Shown here piece by piece: positions 59,190 through 64,000 of a stretch of DNA of 64,000 bases. Made by a program: the position numbers and the translations under genes. The stretch covers positions 31,308,053 to 31,372,052 of the forward strand of contig OY821775.1 in assembly GCA_963682175.1 (NCBI GenBank), read 5' to 3'. The notes beneath the pieces are model-generated. The model saw only the letters and a list, made by a program, of their open reading frames with translations. It did no database searches and was not told the DNA's origin. This DNA is from Triglochin maritima (Eukaryota > Streptophyta > Magnoliopsida > Alismatales > Juncaginaceae). The stretch's first letter is position 1. Each line of letters starts with the position of its first letter.

Positions 59190-62167
59190 TGTAACGCCCC
59201 CGATCTCGTGGGTACGCACACTGGGAAAGGAAACTAGTGTCGCGATCTGAGACCTCCGCGACGACCGAAGGGATTACAAAAGACGGACCAAATCAACTCG
59301 ACAAAAGTGAAAAAGATCATCCACAAATGGACTGACATAAACATAATATGAATAATAGAATGATCATAACAAATAAGAGTATTATTACATCATATCGAGT
59401 TTCAAAGGAAATACAATGACATAAGCGGAAGCAAAAGATAACTGAAGAATATGGTCGACGCGTCCCTCGTGTACAGAATCTTCGGAACTCGTCCAGTTTG
59501 CCCTGTGGAACCTAAGTACCTGCAAGCACCGCATTTAACAATGCGTGAGTTTTCAATTAAGAAAACCCAGTATGCCCCCGCCAATGCAATAAATGAAAGA
59601 TGGCATGAAATGCAAATATGGCAGGTCTCAGAAACAGAACAGAACAGAACAGAACAGAAAGCATCAAATGCAACAGAAGGCTACGACTACACCAGTCGTG
59701 CCGGTCGGGCGCACCCGAATCGTTCCTCCACAGGAACCAGAACACCAGCCTCGCTGGTCAAAGGCGGTCACTCGTCAGTGACCCACCGCTCGGCACAAAG
59801 CGGTGCGCCGGATAAGCGTCCCAATCCGCGGAAATAAACCTACATGGTGTCATCGCGAACTGGGGAGCACCTACCCTGAGACAGAATGGCAGCGCGCATG
59901 CCCAGGACTTATCTTAGGCCTGGCCCCCTACAGGGGTCTTAACCGAGTGGCCTCTGAAGCTAGAGGACCCACCCGTGGCCCGTCGGCCCAGAAAACAGAA
60001 CGTGCCCAGAATTACTCCATCAGATTAGATGCAATGCAACTACTCTATAGTCTAGTGCAACTAAATTATTCAGAAATAAGTTCAAAGGAGAACATGCAAT
60101 CTCTCCCTCAAGCTCTAAGCAAAACAGAATTTTAATTCAGCCATATCACACCAAGATCCACAACAAGAATCATAGTTGTTTCCTAAATTCAACAAGCACA
60201 AAAAATCTGGAAATAAGGCGTGTGATAAGCATCCATAATATATACAGCCACCAAAATAAAGCATACAAGTTTGAATCCAGCAATATTTAACATGATATCA
60301 TGACACATCCTTGAAGTAGACAGATCAGGAAATAAGTAATGTAATTAGCAACAAGGTAAGGAAATATTATCCGTCAACCTTATAGTACATGAATTAGGAA
60401 ACAAACGTGTAGCCAACCATCTACCCAACGTCCTAACCATGCAAACCAGCCACCTAATGATGTACAAACCAGAACTATATGATATGTGAACCATGCCACC
60501 TCTAACAGAAACAAATAAGGAAATAAATGATGTAAGAAGTAGTTACCTAATCTATGATTATTTGTCAAATAAACAACACATGAATTTGGAAATAATTGTG
60601 AATCCAGTAGCTACCTAATGTATGGTTATGGGTCAACTCATTAGCACAAGATTTAGGAAACACAAATGTAGCCAGCAATTACCTAATACACGAGGATGTA
60701 AGATATAGCAACAAGTCCGGTCATGGAAGTTTCCTACTACCAACAACGACATGATGAATGAATATGCAATGTCATGATAACGACCAGCCATGAACTTTCC
60801 TATGTTCAGCAACCTATTAGTGCATGAAATATGTGGTTTAAAATCAGAAACAAATCCGGAAGTAAACCTTGTATCCAGCCAGCAACCCGGATCCACTAGG
60901 GTTGAATTCCAGCAATAATCCGAACATTGATCATGCAAGGTTTTTGGTAACAATCCAGCCATGTGGTCTATTGATTTTCAGCACCCATTAAGGTAAGAAT
61001 TTTTCGGCTTATAACCGACACTAAAATCAGGAAATAACTTATGTGTCCAGCAACCTAAGATGTCTAGATATCGGAACTAGAAGGTTGTGATTATGCGAAA
61101 ACTTAGAAGCAAACCGGGTCATGGAACCTTCCTAATTTTAGCAACCTAATGATGCATGACCTATGGCATCTTATATCAATCTTTGCGTAGAATTAGTCAT
61201 GTAACTAGCAATAAAGATGTGCAACATGCAATAATGTGAACCAGCCAAGAATATGAAATCAAATTCGGAATCACATCTAGGAAATCCGGTAACAACATAA
61301 ATCGAACACATGAAACCCGTGATAAGTTAGGTTGGAAATCGCATGAACTTATTTCAGAAAACCTACATGAGATGCTCCCCCCGAAATCCTCCTCTTTTCC
61401 CCCTGATTGGTCCAGCAAAACCCCGAGGAAAGTCGTGAGAAAGGTGCCACAATCGGAAGAGCATTCCAGCCACCCGCCGGAACTAGGGTTGCACCGCAAC
61501 CTTCCATCCGTGCAACGATCAACACGTCCCAACCCCAACATAAAATCCGTCCCCAGCAGCCTTCTCTACCCACCATGCATCCTAAAGCTAACGGAGAGAG
61601 GCATACCTGAAGAGAGGAGAGGCTGAGCTACACCGAAGACCGACAAGAAACTTCTTCTCCTAGCTGCGCACCAAGAGCACCGCCGGGTTTCTCCTTCCAA
61701 GCTGCTGGAGCTCCAATGTTAATTTCGGTGGTTGAGGGTGGAGAAAAGGTCTAGGGGAGTCGGCTGGGGTGTAGAATAAATAAGGGTGCAAGTTGGAAAG
61801 AAGAAACTAGGAAAAAGGCAAGAGATAATTGGGAGTTAATTTGCTTTGATGGCAAAATCAGCACATTCCTAAATCCAATCAAAGCACATGCTAGCAAGAT
61901 TTTCTCTCATTAATTTCGGATATGGTAAGGCCAGCCCAACCTCCCAATCTAACCAACATGCCACATCAAGCAACAATTAAATCCGCACACCAGGTTTTAG
62001 GCACCCGATAAACCCGGTTAAGTCTAACGAATGCAACCGCGCCCGGCGGTTAAATTCGCCCAAAAAGGAAACTTTTGCAAAACCAACATAACTCAAAACA
62101 AAGACAATAAAACACATAAAAGGACTAATAAAACTAAAAACAGAGTGGCAGGAGAGCGGGTCTTACA
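59190..62167 (-). repeat. 5' LTR of the LARD
   Basis: It has the same ends as the left LTR. Differences seen by eye include single changes near 59246, 59284, 59379, 59598, 59912 and 60172, and small indels near 59976 and 60222. Confidence 0.93.
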
Positions 62168-63000
62168 ACTTTGGTTTTCCCCAATGAGTCGTGGTAGCAG
62201 CCCCTTCAAGCGGTTTGCAAGTACTTTGGATGTGAATCTATAGGTCATGTTGAAAAGCATTATGGGTTGATAATCCTCCACCAAAGTTGGTGCTTTCTTC
62301 TTTGGGATGATCTTGATTGACGTGGAATTCCATTGGGCCAGCACCTTCCTGCTATCCAAACAAGAACTCATGGCCTTGAACACATATCTCTTGATGAGTT
62401 CCCATGCAACCTTGAAGAACTTTGCATTGAAACCATCGAGTCCAGACGCCTTATCCACATTTGCATTCAGCACCACATCTTCTAGCTCCTTCATGTCTAA
62501 TTATCATGTTATCTCAGTCCCCTCTGCCGGTAGAAGTTGTGGTCGGATGAGAGAGGGGTCAAGGGGTTTCACCTGCAAATCATTAGCAAACAAGTTATCA
62601 TAAAAATGTCGGAAGGCGTCCTGGATCTCTCCCTCCTCTTCCACGATGTTGGCACCCTCACACACTCGTCCCACTTGGTTGGTGGCTCTTCTCACTCTAA
62701 GTTGTGCATGGAAAAACCTAGTGCTTCGATCCCCCTCTTTTAACCACTTCACCCTATTTTTTTGTCGAATAATAGACTCCTCCCAAGCAAGAGCCCGTGC
62801 CAGAGACTCCTTTGCTGCCCCTTCAACAAAGGAGAGCTCAATATCATGTGGAGCGTCCATCCTTCGCCTCCTCACTTCCCAAGTGCTTCGCGAGCCTCTC
62901 CCACCTTGTGGGTAACATTTCCAAAAGTTGACCCACTCCACCGTATAGGCATCTTCTTGACTTTGTTCAACTTTGCTGCCACACAAAACATGGGAGTGGC
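62168..63000 (-). pseudogene. LINE reverse transcriptase N-terminus and linker
   Basis: Minus-strand reading 62504-62986 holds the linker (LAWEESIIRQKNRVKWLKEG, DRSTRFFHAQLRVRR). After a frameshift, 62173-62494 reads VDKASGLDGFNAKFFKVAW, IKIIPKKKAPTLVEDYQPIM, FTSKVLANRLKGLLPRLIGE, the start of the non-LTR RT. The frame then runs into the LARD LTR for 24 codons, creating a chimeric end. Confidence 0.88.
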
Positions 63001-63800
63001 CCTCACATACTTAGCCTATGCTCTTTCTACTATCCCACAAAACTCATGTTCAGCCCAATGATTCTCAAATCCGAACATCTTCTTATTTCGCCTTTCGTTG
63101 CCTTCCGTCTTCATGATGAGCATTGCATGATCGCTCAAGTCCTTTTCACCAACAAAATAGTATGATTCCGGTAACAACTCGAGACACACATTATTTATTA
63201 GGATCCAGTCATTCGTCGTTTCAATACATGTAGTTCAATCGGATGAATTCGACCAAGTAAACTCACCACCGGTTGATGGCATCTCAAGGAGCTGAAGTGC
63301 ATCAATACAATCATTAAATTCCAGCATAGAAACCTCTTTTCTCACTTGCCCTTCGAATGAAATTCAAGTCCCCCCTATCCACGGCCTTGATGCGTGTGGT
63401 GCCACTTCAAGAAGATCATTCCACAATGCTCTCCTATCCACATGCCCATTTTGACCATAGATTGACGTGATGACAAACTCGGTTCCATCCCTCTTTAGGC
63501 TCGCCTTGAAGTGTAGTAATTGTGTTGTTTCAAAGGTGACACTCATATCCATTATTTGGTCATTCCAAATCACTTGATCCGCCCAGAATCTACAATCATG
63601 TTATTCGACATCCATGCATGAGGCCAAATCGCTCATTTGAAATGTTTAATCTTTTTATGCTTAACCTTACGCTCCAGAAGACACACCACATCCGAGTTTA
63701 CTTCCTTTATTGGACCCTCAATCATGAGTGCACGACCATGTCCATTTGCACTGTGCACATTCCATACTAGGACATTCATGGATTCAAAGGTGCGGGGTGA
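63001..63800 (-). pseudogene. LINE endonuclease
   Basis: Minus-strand pieces: MNVLVWNVHSANGHGR (63774) with the metal-binding Asn, DVVCLLERKVK with the catalytic Glu, a stop, SVTFETTQLLHFKASLKRDG and FVITSIYGQNGHVDRRALW (63370-63570), and after a frameshift FTWSNSSD-like sequence near 63240. This is the apurinic-type endonuclease (exo_endo_phos) that nicks the target. It is broken by at least four lesions. Confidence 0.82.
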
Positions 63801-64000
63801 CCCCCTTTACCTCCACACAAAATATTTTTGCTACTAATTTTCCTCCCGGATCGCCGAAGTGTTGGTGGTGGAGAGCTTGCTTTGTTCATGCATTCCTCCC
63901 TCTCTTCTTCTCCTTCCACCACCGAATCCATCCCATTTCCGAGTATCTCAAACCTTCCCCCACTTTGTTTTTCTATTTCTTCGTAGGTTCCTTTCCACTT
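63801..64000 (-). pseudogene. LINE ORF1 C-terminal end (partial)
   Basis: The minus strand reads KWKGTYEEIEKQSGGRFEIL, an acidic stretch (EGEEEREECM) and RRSGRKISSK before a stop just upstream of the endonuclease start. The (S/G)GRFEIL motif resembles the (G)SRFAVL motif at the end of ORF1 in plant LINEs. Continues beyond the window. Confidence 0.5.

Larger units (their letters stand above)
53298..62167 (-). mobile_element. LARD: large non-coding LTR retrotransposon, 8870 bp
   Basis: Two LTRs of 2976 and 2978 bp (TGTAACGCCC...GTCTTACA on the plus strand) flank a 2916-bp internal region. The target duplication ACTTT is perfect (53293-53297 and 62168-62172). Minus-strand order: LTR, initiator-Met primer binding site, non-coding region, polypurine tract, LTR. 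The sequence before the 3' LTR (TTTCGAGGACGAAATTTC, then the GGGGGG tract) is the signature left by Tekay/Del-type chromoviruses, so it is probably a derivative of one. No gag or pol is left. The LTRs differ at about 20 positions, so insertion was recent. Confidence 0.95.
51947..64000 (-). mobile_element. Plant L1-type LINE, interrupted by a LARD and running off the right edge
   Basis: On the minus strand it runs from an ORF1 C-terminal-like segment (63840-63990) through endonuclease and reverse transcriptase to a 3' region ending in an 8-base A tail (T run on the plus strand, 51947-51954). Domain order and motifs are those of plant L1 elements. The LARD at 53298-62167 lies inside the RT. Removing it leaves about 3.2 kb of LINE in the window. 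Many frameshifts. The 5' end and target duplication are not seen. Confidence 0.9.

Noticed and set aside
53298..62167. Segmental duplication of a host locus
   Set aside because: The two 2.98-kb copies have TG/CA ends, a primer site and polypurine tract between them and a 5-bp target duplication outside, so they are LTRs.

Overview
This window is nuclear DNA from a flowering plant. It reads as a nested pile of transposable elements: an Athila-like Ty3/gypsy element, a Ty1/copia element, several CACTA (En/Spm) elements, a plant L1-type LINE, a large non-coding LTR element (LARD) and a miniature LTR element (TRIM). I found no convincing intact host gene, rRNA, tRNA or CRISPR array. The species cannot be named from the sequence. 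The density of nested and decayed elements suggests heterochromatin.

Layout. (1) 1-9201: plus-strand Athila-like element with its 5' LTR outside the window. It has a duplicated leader, broken gag, protease, RT, RNase H and integrase, a long non-coding tail, and a 3' LTR at 7789-9201. (2) 9202-10643: a second LTR of the same family, directly adjacent. (3) 10644-13703: mostly unassigned. (4) 13704-51764: what I interpret as one outer CACTA element whose two ends have matching, distinctive termini and AAA flanks. It is now spread over 38 kb by later insertions. These are a copia element (14944-23007, target duplication GCATT), an unassigned block (about 24600-36007) that contains CACTA-B (28593-35511), and another block (about 40743-50368) that contains CACTA-D (40843-48924, target duplication GAT). 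B and D each carry a solo Athila-type LTR with a perfect 5-bp target duplication (CCCAC and GTTAG). B also carries a 529-bp TRIM (target duplication TTGTT). (5) 51947 to the right edge: a minus-strand LINE split by a young 8.87-kb LARD (53298-62167, target duplication ACTTT) with two nearly identical 2.98-kb LTRs.

The CACTA family encodes two proteins. One is a TNP2-type transposase: an N-terminal transposase-associated zinc domain, a core, then DUF4218/DUF4216-like parts. The second is a fused protein: a plant transposase (PF03004-like) region, a DUF8039-like domain and a Ulp1/C48 cysteine protease. The outer element keeps the TNP2 core in broken form. B and D have lost it by internal deletion. 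Every coding region carries stops or frameshifts, so none looks autonomous. The insertion order is: outer CACTA first, then the copia element and the two unassigned blocks, then CACTA-B and D inside those blocks, then the solo LTRs and TRIM inside B and D. By its LTR similarity the LARD is among the youngest events.

Product names come from reading the translations against remembered family motifs. Exact boundaries of decayed exons are approximate. Elements with both termini and a target duplication are secure.
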